A stretch of 61,576 nucleotides of DNA, from positions 1 through 61,576 of IMG/VR virus record IMGVR_UViG_3300025289_000029; one strand, given 5' to 3'. The translations under genes and the position numbers were made by a program. Positions 49,870 to 57,230 of this stretch are shown here, piece after piece. The notes under the pieces are model-generated. The model had not been told where the DNA came from and ran no database searches. It saw only the letters and a list, made by a program, of their open reading frames with translations. Each line of letters begins with the position of its first letter. The first letter of the stretch is position 1. This DNA comes from a virus.

Positions 49870-50560
49870 TGAGACTAAGTATCAATAAGACAAAGTAGCC
49901 ATCAAAGTGACGTTGGAAGTGTCAAAATTGGCACTGAGTGGATAAAGTAAGTGGAGACTTGCTTCATAATTGGTCAAGTAGGTCGTTGGGGGGGTCAATG
50001 TTGGGGCTGAGAGGGATTTAGACAGTGTAGAGTTTGTCAATGTAGAGTTTGTCAATGGTGGCATACCGGAGTTCGGATTCTAGAACAGGGATAATCAAAT
50101 GTTGCAGCAAAGTTGGAAGTGGCAGCCGCTGAGCCTATTCACGTTTGGCGCTGCCAATGTTGGCAGCCCGTTTAAATTAGACGTGCGCGGAGACGCTCAG
50201 CGTTGGGAGTGTCAATGCTGACAGCCAACGTTGGCGTTGAGTGTGGGAGAGGGTTCCCTACAGGCTATCAGTTTTGACATTTTCAACAGTGGTTGGCCTT
50301 TTAAACTTATCACTCCAGAGCCTCACAGTGTTGGCGGTGTCAATAGTGACCGCCAATGTTGGGAGTTGATTTGGATAGCAGGTCGCTGAGGTGTGCTCAC
50401 CGTTGGTGCTACCAATGTTGGCCGAGGCCCATAACCATATCACACCAGAGTCTCTCAGCGGTGGACGTGCCAAAGGTGGCAGAAGCACACGCAAGCCCAT
50501 AATTTAATCACAACAGAGCCTCGGCACGTTTGGCGCTGCCAATGTTGGCGGGTCGCGGCC
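49870..50560. repeat. Array of degenerate GTTGGC-rich repeats, non-coding
   Basis: At least six related units. CACGTTTGGCGCTGCCAATG-type units occur exactly at 50140-50164 and 50525-50549. Other units vary inside the arms. ATCACxxCAGAGYCTC precedes the arms near 50309, 50439 and 50507. Each unit can fold (GGCGCTGCC, GTTGGC..GCCAAC). Possible replication origin, packaging region or regulatory array. No open frames of note. Confidence 0.65.
50026..50055. repeat. 15-bp tandem repeat
   Basis: Two exact copies of TGTAGAGTTTGTCAA inside the repeat region. Confidence 0.85.
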
Positions 50561-50569
50561 TGCGCCCGG

Positions 50570-51078
50570 TAGAACCCCTACTCTAACCCTAACGTCAACG
50601 TTCCGTGTTATGTCAACCTAAGCCTGCCCTTGGCTGCGAACGCACGTTCTGAAGAGACAAAATTGACCGTCTTCAGATACAAAAGATTCACAACTTTGAC
50701 GGTTGACACCATTGACAGTTGCTCTACTTATATGAGACAATTGTCGCAGATAACGACAGCCCCCTCCCCCGACAGCAGGCGCGCAGACCGACACGGCAGG
50801 CGCTAGGCCGAGGGGCGAGAGGGGCCGAATAGGGGAGAAGCCGGGAAGACGGGACACACACTCGCGCCCACCGGAGCCCCTGCGACAGACCGACAACCTG
50901 TTAGAGAGAGAACGGCGGTAAACGCCGTTGAACCGTGTAATGAGAGGTTGACGCTAACCCTCGCCGGTAGGGAGTAGAGCCTATCTAGCCTACGGCAAAA
51001 TGAGCGGCGAGATTGAATAGGGGGAGAACGTGATAGGCAAGCGCTTCTCCCCTCTCTCGTTACACGGTTCAGCGGTAT
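50570..51078. other. GC-rich non-coding stretch
   Basis: About 500 bases without a credible gene. Holds TTGACA words near 50701 and 50713 without a good -10, and C/G-rich tracts near 50760-50830 (GCAGACCGAC, AGGGGCGAG) that return after the module at 52.57-52.65 kb. Confidence 0.5.
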
Positions 51079-51101
51079 CGAACATTTGTTCTAGTGAACA
51101 A
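51079..51101. promoter_or_regulatory. LexA-type SOS box and overlapping palindrome
   Basis: CGAACATTTGTTCT (51079-51092) fits the GAAC-N4-GTTC LexA box of Gram-positive and actinobacterial hosts. TTGTTC-TAGT-GAACAA (51086-51101) overlaps it. It lies 24 bases upstream of the ATG at 51116. Confidence 0.65.
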
Positions 51102-51115
51102 GGAGTTGACATAAC

Positions 51116-52051
51116 ATGAGCAAGAAGCGAAACCGCCGACCGATGCCGACGCCGCCGACAGCGCCGGAAGCGGTAACACCCGACGCCGCCGCCGTTGTAG
51201 CCGACGCGCAATCGCTCGTCTCTGACGAGCCGGAAGCGCAGACGCCCGACGCGGCGAAGGCAGTTGCCGAAACCGTCCCGACGCGAGCCTACGTCAAGAG
51301 CCTGCGAGCCTTGTCAGTCAAGGCAGTCAAGGCAGGCGACACGGCAACCGCCGACACCCTGACAGCGGCAGCTAACCTAGCCGAGCAGCAGGTAGAACAG
51401 CAGGAGCAGGAACGCAAGGCGAAGACAGCGCACAGCAGCGCCCTTCTCGCGTTCCTTCAGAAGCTGTTGCCTATCTGCTACGCAGGCGACATCAGCGACC
51501 GCGAGCGCATAGCGAAAGCGCTCGGAGTCACCGCCGACGACATCCCGAACGCGCCGCCTAACTCCCCCTTCACGGCGCGATTCAGCCTTGAACCGCCGTT
51601 TGTCGAGAACGCGACACGCGGGCGGAAGCAAGGCGACACCGCCCCCCGTGCGACAATCAATGCGAGCGACCTAAAGGCTGCAAGCGTTGAAGCATTCTTG
51701 ATGCCCGACGGTAGCGAGATGCCGCCGACGACCGTACACGGCAAGCCTGTCAAGGCACACCCTGTTGCCTACCTTGACGCGCTAGGCGTCTGCCGGTATG
51801 ACCGCGACTGCACGAACGCAGAGCACACAGCCGCAGCGGAGCGCGGCGATAAGGAAATCGCCGGACGGACGTTCACAGATGCGCAGCGGCAGAAATTCGC
51901 CGCAGGTGACGGGCTCAGGCACGGCGACAGCGCAAGCCGAGAGTTTGCGTCACACGGCGCTACCGACACCGTTCACAACGCCCGCATGACCGACGGAAGC
52001 ATTCAGCCCGTCAAGGACATCGTAGCGCAGATACTCGCAACCGCGAGTTAG
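51116..52051 (+). CDS. Hypothetical protein of SOS-box module
   Basis: 311 residues, AAGGAG before ATG. Ala/Pro/Asp-rich N terminus with a repeated 'TPDAA' unit, a helical middle with coiled coil (LAEQQVEQQEQERKA), and a C-terminal part with 'VCRYDRDCTNAEH'. Codon use (many CGA, GCG, GCC-GAC) differs from the neighbouring operon, so it looks acquired. Not recognised. Confidence 0.55.
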   Translation: MSKKRNRRPMPTPPTAPEAVTPDAAAVVADAQSLVSDEPEAQTPDAAKAVAETVPTRAYVKSLRALSVKAVKAGDTATADTLTAAANLAEQQVEQQEQERKAKTAHSSALLAFLQKLLPICYAGDISDRERIAKALGVTADDIPNAPPNSPFTARFSLEPPFVENATRGRKQGDTAPRATINASDLKAASVEAFLMPDGSEMPPTTVHGKPVKAHPVAYLDALGVCRYDRDCTNAEHTAAAERGDKEIAGRTFTDAQRQKFAAGDGLRHGDSASREFASHGATDTVHNARMTDGSIQPVKDIVAQILATAS

Positions 52052-52119
52052 TCACAGCGCCGCCGTTCTCTCTCTCTCACTTCTACCTGAACGAACGTAA
52101 CAGACAAGGAGAAGAACCG

Positions 52120-52329
52120 ATGAGCAGATACGCAAGGATGCGCATCCCCCGCTCCGAATACCTCCGAGTAGCGAACTACGGAGCGACGCCGGAGCGACTC
52201 GTCAACGCGAAGTGCAGCGCATGCGGCAGGAAGATAACGAGCGTCAGCCGCGACCGTGCTTTCCGCTTCCTACGCGAGCATGAAACGCTACACTTCCTAG
52301 AGCACGACCGAGAGGGGCGAAACCGATGA
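52120..52329 (+). CDS. Small C2H2-type zinc protein
   Basis: 69 residues, RBS AAGGAG. CSACGRKITSVSRDRAFRFL followed by HETLHFLEH gives C-x2-C-...-H-x3-H-like spacing. Basic, probably nucleic-acid-binding. Overlaps the next gene by ATGA. Confidence 0.6.
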   Translation: MSRYARMRIPRSEYLRVANYGATPERLVNAKCSACGRKITSVSRDRAFRFLREHETLHFLEHDREGRNR

Positions 52330-52568
52330 TAGACATAGAGACAACCGACGCAGCAATCGCAGCCGCCCTTGACGAGATAGGCCGCAGCCGCCGCGAACTT
52401 GCGTTGCAAATCGACGGCGAGATGCAACGTATTTTCATTCGCGCCGTCACCCGTGCGGTAGTCACCGCCTTGACGCCGCCGGAGATGCGGCCCTATCTGC
52501 CGAGCAAACGCCTAACAAGCGAACCCCGCTACGACGACAACGGCAGGCGAGTCAAGGCGCGACGGTAG
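52326..52568 (+). CDS. Small hypothetical protein
   Basis: 80 residues, helical, (ALDEIGRSRRELALQIDGEM). Third gene of the module, same codon style. Not recognised. Confidence 0.5.
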   Translation: MIDIETTDAAIAAALDEIGRSRRELALQIDGEMQRIFIRAVTRAVVTALTPPEMRPYLPSKRLTSEPRYDDNGRRVKARR

Positions 52569-52739
52569 TCAGTGACAGCCGCAGGTAGAGGGGCGAGGCG
52601 ACGACGACTTTAAAGAACACGCCGACGCCCGCCCCCTACCGCAGACCGACCCCGACCGCGTGGAAATTGCGCGGATCGGCAGAGCCACGAAGGGTCAGGA
52701 CATCTCTCATACGTACCAACTTTTAGGTTTAGAGAAGAA

Positions 52740-52769
52740 CATATGTGCGACTACATTAGCACACATATG
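52740..52769. terminator. Inverted repeat between convergent operons
   Basis: CATATGTG (52740-52747) and CACATATG (52762-52769) with a 14-base loop in the 214-base gap between convergent genes. No T-run follows closely; it may still end transcripts from both sides. The GC-rich tracts near 52585-52645 form another imperfect stem. Confidence 0.4.
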
Positions 52770-52782
52770 CTTGCTTCAGCAG

Positions 52783-53499
52783 CTAAGCTGAGCACTCAGG
52801 ATGCCAACTGCGCTCACCTGTTGCCATATCTATCAACCACCAAGCGCCCTGCTTATCTTGGGCGAAGTCAACGCTCCAGAAGTTGTAATGGACACAGACC
52901 GCACCGGCTTCTTCTGCCCGCGTTGCCAGCTCAGGCGGCGGCTCATACTGTTCTAGCTCTGTCAACGCTTCCTTCCATTTGGGCGGCTCAGCGCCGTGGA
53001 AGCGCATCGCGTCCTCTGTCCAATAGAAGTGTCGGCAGACAACTTTGCCATCACGGACAAAGTATCTCCATTCGCGGGCGATAGGATGCCCACCGAAGGC
53101 TTCAAACCCACTCTGTAGATCAAGGAACTGACGTAGCATAAAGGCCGCAGGCTGTGCGCGTTCTAACCAGAACTTGACTTCGTTGTCTTCAACCGTTGCC
53201 CACAGTACCTGTCTGATCCCCTCTGGGTCGCGGATTAGATAGCTATCGGGGCCTTGATGCTTTGCGCTCGCCAAGTCACTTCGCACGAACAGCGGATAGC
53301 CGAGTTCGTCAGCCACAGACGCAACCTTTTCAACCGTTGCCGCGAGCACTTTGTCAAACTCAGGTAGACGCTTTCTCGACTCCATTACACTGACCCAGAC
53401 AGCGTGGTCATATTGGACGAACCTAGTCTCCGGCACGCGCAAGTGAGCTATGCGTGGGAACCAGTAAAGAGCACTGTTCAACGCGGGTGCAGTTTCCAT
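52783..53499 (-). CDS. ATP-grasp protein (DUF4343-like)
   Basis: 238 residues. FVRSDLASAKHQGPDSYLI, EWRYFVRDGKVVCRHFYW and WSVDFAQDKQGAWWLIDMATGERS follow the order of ATP-grasp domains: Lys in the first loop, the EWR strand and the Asp/Glu metal site near the end. Such proteins make peptide-like or nucleotide-like bonds using ATP. It is last in the operon that starts with the repressor. Substrate unknown. Confidence 0.75.
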   Translation of the reverse strand: METAPALNSALYWFPRIAHLRVPETRFVQYDHAVWVSVMESRKRLPEFDKVLAATVEKVASVADELGYPLFVRSDLASAKHQGPDSYLIRDPEGIRQVLWATVEDNEVKFWLERAQPAAFMLRQFLDLQSGFEAFGGHPIAREWRYFVRDGKVVCRHFYWTEDAMRFHGAEPPKWKEALTELEQYEPPPELATRAEEAGAVCVHYNFWSVDFAQDKQGAWWLIDMATGERSWHPECSA

Positions 53500-53502
53500 C
53501 TT

Positions 53503-53754
53503 CTACCACTTATCAATGATATCAAGGAGCCTATGGGTTATCTTGAGGTCTTCGGCTCTCAACCTCACATCCAGTCGTGGAACTATCCATCCAGCTTCAT
53601 CCAACGCGGCAATTAGCTGACGCACCGCTTCTCCATTGATTATGAGCGAGGGCTCTGCTGCGACACCCTCTTCGTAGTACCCTGCTGGAGAGTAGTTCCA
53701 AGACCCACGAGGTACGTCCAGCCACCAGTGACCAGGGCGATAAATTTTAGTCAT
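53503..53754 (-). CDS. Small hypothetical protein
   Basis: 83 residues, YRPGHWWLDVPRGSWNY then an alpha/beta part. Overlaps the DUF4326 gene by eight bases. Not recognised. Confidence 0.5.
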   Translation of the reverse strand: MTKIYRPGHWWLDVPRGSWNYSPAGYYEEGVAAEPSLIINGEAVRQLIAALDEAGWIVPRLDVRLRAEDLKITHRLLDIIDKW

Positions 53755-54001
53755 CTAGCATCTCCACTAGAACGTCTCCATGACACGGTAGGGGGGCACA
53801 CCAGCACCCTAAACGCCTACCACGAAGCTCATCGAGCGCGGCCATCAACTCTGGTGTTGCTTGTATCCACGTTCTGTATAGGTCAATCACCTTCCTGCGG
53901 CTGCCGTCCCTGCCGATCTTAAACGGATTCCCCCATTTCGACGGTCTGCCGATGTAGACATCGAACTCACTGTCACGTCTGTTGACAACAGTGGTATTCA
54001 T
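53747..54001 (-). CDS. DUF4326 protein
   Basis: 84 residues. VYIGRPSKWGNPF at the start and LGCWCAPLPCHGDVLVEML at the end are the signature of DUF4326, common in phages, function unknown; Cys and His suggest a metal site. Part of the operon with a phosphoribosyltransferase and an ATP-grasp protein. Confidence 0.85.
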   Translation of the reverse strand: MNTTVVNRRDSEFDVYIGRPSKWGNPFKIGRDGSRRKVIDLYRTWIQATPELMAALDELRGRRLGCWCAPLPCHGDVLVEMLDD

Positions 54002-54031
54002 TTCGTGTTTATAGAGGTGGCGTCGAGTTCA

Positions 54032-54148
54032 TCATTTATCTTTTGTAAGTAAGCTGTCCATCCAAGGCATCAGCGCGAAAGGTGGGTAATCACTGCGATT
54101 GTGATAACCGTCGTGCGTTCTCTTTAGAACCTCTTTGAAGTCTGCCAT
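54032..54148 (-). CDS. Small protein
   Basis: 38 residues, ATG with GGAGG upstream (YHNRSDYPPFALMPWMDSLL). Overlaps the next gene upstream by 59 bases in another frame. Not recognised. Confidence 0.5.
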   Translation of the reverse strand: MADFKEVLKRTHDGYHNRSDYPPFALMPWMDSLLTKDK

Positions 54149-54320
54149 TCTCTGCCTCCATCAATCTCTCACGTCTTTCGTGTCTCAACTCACTGACGAT
54201 TTCGTCCCCAAATGTGATGATACCGTCCAATGGTGGAACACGCTCTGCCCCCACCTTGCTGCCACACTTGCAGAACCAACCCAGAAGTCTACCTGCACAG
54301 TTAACACAGTAAAGAGGCAT
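54090..54320 (-). CDS. Small zinc-ribbon protein
   Basis: 76 residues. CVNCAGRLLGWFCKCGSK is a compact zinc ribbon; the rest is basic and helical. It starts directly after the phosphoribosyltransferase stop. Confidence 0.6.
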   Translation of the reverse strand: MPLYCVNCAGRLLGWFCKCGSKVGAERVPPLDGIITFGDEIVSELRHERRERLMEAENGRLQRGSKENARRLSQSQ

Positions 54321-54722
54321 CTACAGTTTGATTGACGCCCAGGTTATCACACGAGGCACATGGACGTAACGATTTCTGACAACTACCACCAGAGCGAATT
54401 TGTAGGGTACAACACGCAAACTGGCTCCTGTTGTTACCACGTCATCGATGACAACTATCGGCTCCTGACCAGCGGGTAATCTGTCAGGTGTTCCCCAAGC
54501 GTTGCCGGTGCGCTCAGCGAGAGCCTCTGCCCATACTATCCCTCCGGTCGGTATAGCGACCAATCGTACTTTTCTGTCTCCTAGCTTTTCCTGCCAATAG
54601 TCAAGCACGCTCTCCCGTATATGTTCATCGTTGAACATTGCTGCGCCGTCTACAAACCAATGACTCTTACTGCCGCTGTGCAGCGTGATAAGATTAGGGC
54701 TCCAACGTAGCCAACCACTCAA
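54321..54722 (-). CDS. Phosphoribosyltransferase
   Basis: 133 residues from the TTG overlapping the upstream stop (TTGA); the frame stays open to 54797 but that would overlap the membrane gene. Core VAIPTGGIVWAEALAERTG and the PRPP-binding motif VVIDDVVTTGAS are plain. It resembles orotate-type enzymes in size. It joins a base to PRPP or splits a nucleotide. Together with ATP-grasp and DUF4326 it may form a nucleotide-derived pathway. Confidence 0.8.
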   Translation of the reverse strand: MSGWLRWSPNLITLHSGSKSHWFVDGAAMFNDEHIRESVLDYWQEKLGDRKVRLVAIPTGGIVWAEALAERTGNAWGTPDRLPAGQEPIVVIDDVVTTGASLRVVPYKFALVVVVRNRYVHVPRVITWASIKL

Positions 54723-54916
54723 GGTGTGTAGCCACACAGACGTTGAACGTTGAGGGAGGCGTATATCTTGGGGTCGCCGTTGCGGGCGAACTCCCATCTG
54801 ACCTCAGCTACTCTACAGGCGTCTGATTTATTATCAGACCCGCCCGTAGCGTTGAAGACAGCTACGACTATCGCCAGTGCTATCACTACGGCGCAGACCG
54901 TGAGAACGATTTTCAT
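54719..54916 (-). CDS. Small secreted or membrane-anchored protein
   Basis: 65 residues with one N-terminal hydrophobic segment (IVLTVCAVVIALAIVVAVF) and a soluble tail with two cysteines. ATG overlaps the repressor stop (ATGA). A superinfection-exclusion type role fits its place beside a repressor but is only inference. Confidence 0.6.
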   Translation of the reverse strand: MKIVLTVCAVVIALAIVVAVFNATGGSDNKSDACRVAEVRWEFARNGDPKIYASLNVQRLCGYTP

Positions 54917-55224
54917 TTCAAACCTCTCAGTAGCTCCAACAACGACCGCTGTTTGTCAAAAGACATCTTGCTGATGTCTGTGGCCAGTTCGGGCAGAACG
55001 TCGATCTTTACGTATTTTGCACCCATGAGTGTATACACATCGGTTGCCAACGCTTCCGCAAGCCTGACCGCGACCCCAATCGATACGTTCTTCACCTGTC
55101 CGCACTCGACCTGTGATAGATACCCCTGGCTCATTCCAGCGGCCAGGGCCAATTCTTTTTGGGATAGCCCAAGCTCTCCTCTGATCGTTTTGACTCTCTG
55201 GCCGAGTTCTAACCCTGTAAGCAC
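54913..55224 (-). CDS. XRE-family repressor
   Basis: 103 residues, GTG start with AGGAGAG. Residues 5-65 form an HTH_3 domain (IRGELGLSQKELALAAGMSQGYLSQVECG). The rest is a short helical tail, no protease domain, so it is of the small repressor type. Promoter at 55264-55292 carries a palindrome for probable self-control. It is the first gene of the minus operon. Confidence 0.85.
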   Translation of the reverse strand: MLTGLELGQRVKTIRGELGLSQKELALAAGMSQGYLSQVECGQVKNVSIGVAVRLAEALATDVYTLMGAKYVKIDVLPELATDISKMSFDKQRSLLELLRGLK

Positions 55225-55238
55225 TACTTCTCTCCTAA

Positions 55239-55292
55239 TTGAACATCTTCACCGTCGTTATATATGATAGAGTATCATCACGTCGATGTCAA
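55239..55292. promoter_or_regulatory. Divergent promoters with operator between repressor and HNH genes
   Basis: Minus: TTGACA (55292-55287), 17 bases, TATCAT (55269-55264). Plus: TTGAAC (55239-55244), 18 bases, TATGAT (55263-55268). TGATA-GAG-TATCA (55265-55277) is a perfect palindrome overlapping the -10 boxes, a likely operator of the XRE repressor. Confidence 0.75.
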
Positions 55293-55663
55293 TGCGTGAC
55301 CCTTCTCTACGAGGACTGCGAAGCGACCCTTCGATGCGGTTTCCCCGCCCCGATAAGCGCGACCCTGTTGATAGGGCCGAAGCTGCTAAGTCCTACTATC
55401 GCCGTAACGCCGATAAGGTCAACACACGTGTTGGCAGGTGGCGCGAAGAGAACCCCCGTAAGCGCGTCGCTCACATGGCTGTCAAGCGGGCGCTGTACAG
55501 TGGCGAACTGATAAAACTTGCCAACTGCCAACGGTGTCCTCGGAAGAAGATTGACGCTCACCATGACGACTATGACAGGCAGTTGGATATCATCTGGCTG
55601 TGTCGGAGCTGCCACCGTCTTCGCCATCGTCAGTTGAAATTGGAAGGACGTGACCCTGATTGA
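55286..55663 (+). CDS. HNH-type endonuclease-like protein
   Basis: 125 residues. CQRCPRKKIDAHHDDYDRQLDIIWLCRSCH fits the HNH fold of phage nucleases, with CxxC pairs for zinc, HH at the active site and the final His. Basic N-terminal half. HNH proteins near terminase genes often help packaging; this one lies about 1.4 kb upstream of terminase. The start has no clear RBS and is about ten bases from the promoter start site. Confidence 0.75.
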   Translation: MSMRDPSLRGLRSDPSMRFPRPDKRDPVDRAEAAKSYYRRNADKVNTRVGRWREENPRKRVAHMAVKRALYSGELIKLANCQRCPRKKIDAHHDDYDRQLDIIWLCRSCHRLRHRQLKLEGRDPD

Positions 55664-55680
55664 TGCTATAATAGTCATCG

Positions 55681-55938
55681 ATGCTTGATGCGGTCTTAAC
55701 TGCCATCGCCATCGCGGTGATGTTCCTGGGAACCTACCTGGCGGCGTTCCCAAGAAAGGAGACTGATGAACGAGATAGGTCTTGGAGTAGCGATGGGAGC
55801 ATTCCTTCCACCCGTGGTCAGCTTCCTGAAGCGGAGCCGTTGGCCGACATGGGCAACGATGGCGCTGACCGTTGCGGTCTGCCTCGTCGCAGGCACCGCA
55901 AACGGCGCTATCAACGGGACGGTGACGCTCAACGGTGA
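55681..55938 (+). CDS. Overlapping small membrane frame
   Basis: 85 residues. First 25 (VLTAIAIAVMFLGTYLAAF) form one membrane segment; the rest is antiparallel to no gene but overlaps the holin candidate in another frame. A nested overlap like this is seen in some lysis genes (spanin or antiholin), but the polar tail may be chance. Confidence 0.35.
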   Translation: MLDAVLTAIAIAVMFLGTYLAAFPRKETDERDRSWSSDGSIPSTRGQLPEAEPLADMGNDGADRCGLPRRRHRKRRYQRDGDAQR

Positions 55939-56065
55939 TATCATCCAAGACACTGAGGGGCTGTTGGCGGCGTCAGCGGCGTCATTCACCAGTGCCACTG
56001 TTGTCTACAAGACGTTCTTTCAGAACACCGCTGTCAACGACACGTTGACAGGTGTGGACAGGTAA
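55766..56065 (+). CDS. Holin candidate
   Basis: 99 residues, strong RBS AAAGGAG. Two membrane segments (EIGLGVAMGAFLPPVVSFL; WATMALTVAVCLVAG) near the N terminus, then a polar part. Size and layout fit holins of the phage r1t/LL-H type. It lies far from the endolysin, which is not rare. Confidence 0.5.
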   Translation: MNEIGLGVAMGAFLPPVVSFLKRSRWPTWATMALTVAVCLVAGTANGAINGTVTLNGDIIQDTEGLLAASAASFTSATVVYKTFFQNTAVNDTLTGVDR

Positions 56066-56096
56066 CGAGGCTAGGTACAGAAAGGAGGTGATCTAG

Positions 56097-56360
56097 TTGG
56101 TAGAACCAGTTGGCGTAGGTGACGCGGTGCGCTTCGTCGACGCCATCGGCAACCCACACGTTGCTGTCGTTACAGCCGTGTGGGGAACCTTTGAGCACGG
56201 CGACCCGTCTCACGGCACCGCCGTTCCCAGTCTGAACGTGGTCTACGTCTCCGATGACGAGACCAAGTACGACACCTATGGGCGGCAAATCCTCCGCGAG
56301 ACCAGCGTCGTTCACCGCTCCGCACAGGCGGCACACGGTATGTTCTGGGACAACCTGTAG
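56097..56360 (+). CDS. Small hypothetical protein
   Basis: 87 residues, TTG start with AAAGGAGGTGAT. Beta-rich (GDAVRFVDAIGNPHVAVVTAVW; NVVYVSDDETKYDTYGRQI), SH3-like by pattern. Not recognised. Confidence 0.55.
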   Translation: MVEPVGVGDAVRFVDAIGNPHVAVVTAVWGTFEHGDPSHGTAVPSLNVVYVSDDETKYDTYGRQILRETSVVHRSAQAAHGMFWDNL

Positions 56361-56453
56361 CCGCCCTCTCCGAGACGCTGGCACCGATGAGGCACCGGTT
56401 GATTGGAGACGCTGGTTCAACTGGAGGTAAATGGTCTTTAATAGGTACAGTTC

Positions 56454-56520
56454 GAGCGAAGCTTTAGCTTCGTCGTGCTTTACACCTTAAGGGTATAAGT
56501 GTCTATATAGGTGATAACGA
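56454..56520 (+). other. Hairpin + ATAAGTGTC element, copy D
   Basis: Stem GCGAAGC-TTTA-GCTTCGT (56456-56473), then a spacer with CCTTAAGG, ATAAGTGTC at 56495-56503 and GGTGATAACG. It lies upstream of the terminase genes, 45 bases from the ATG at 56565. Confidence 0.7.
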
Positions 56521-56564
56521 TCCTAAGCATTTAAAGTAATCCAAAGCAGGTAAAGCAGGTAACG

Positions 56565-57230
56565 ATGTCAAAGACCTCTCAGAGCTATAAACAGATAGAC
56601 TCTAAAGTACAAAATATGGACTCTAACTGTCCTAAATGCTGGGCTATAAATAAGACCCGTAAAGTCCATGAAGGCTATCCCTACTGTTGGAGCCATTTAG
56701 GACGTGCTCAACGTTCAATAATCCGAAAGCAGAAACAGCTTGTAGTAGCTGACAGATTCGGGTTTTACACTCGGTCACTCTCTGACAGTATTAAACTCCT
56801 GCGACTGAAGGCAGAGCAGTCCAAGGATATAGGTGCGCTCTCTAATCCAGATGTTACTGAAGAACTTATTCTGGCTCGCTTACTGGTAGCAGACTTCTTT
56901 GAGAAGAACAAAGACGCGGCCCAATTACCTCTTAAAGATCTCACTGATGTCCTTAACACTATCTCCAAGATCGCTCGAACAGCTCAGACTATAACTGAAT
57001 CAGACAAACACGCTTTATCCCAGGAGATGTTGCGTGCTATAATCAATGCGATAAGCCATGCCTTCCATAAAGCGAACCTCCACTCCACACCAGAAGAGCG
57101 GGCCACTGTCTTTGCATCCGAAATCGCAAGAGTATTTGCGGGAGACCCTATCGAAGAGTATCCTGCGTCCATACCAGCAAGAACAGACAATAGACCTTCT
57201 TACGTGGACGGCGAAGTACAGACGGTTTAA
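56565..57230 (+). CDS. Terminase small subunit-like protein
   Basis: 221 residues. N-terminal CPKCW ... C about 15 residues later suggests a zinc site, followed by helical regions (LSDSIKLLRLKAEQSKDIG). Position directly upstream of, and overlapping, the large terminase is the main evidence. It would recognise the phage DNA for packaging. Confidence 0.55.
   Translation: MSKTSQSYKQIDSKVQNMDSNCPKCWAINKTRKVHEGYPYCWSHLGRAQRSIIRKQKQLVVADRFGFYTRSLSDSIKLLRLKAEQSKDIGALSNPDVTEELILARLLVADFFEKNKDAAQLPLKDLTDVLNTISKIARTAQTITESDKHALSQEMLRAIINAISHAFHKANLHSTPEERATVFASEIARVFAGDPIEEYPASIPARTDNRPSYVDGEVQTV

Noticed and set aside
49870-50560. CRISPR array
   Set aside because: Units are degenerate, unevenly spaced and lack constant repeats with unique spacers of equal length; no cas genes apart from a Cas4-like phage recombination nuclease.
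55681-55760. TATAAT near 55670 as a promoter
   Set aside because: A perfect -10 word (CTATAATAG) is present, but no -35 box lies at 16-18 bases; left unassigned.
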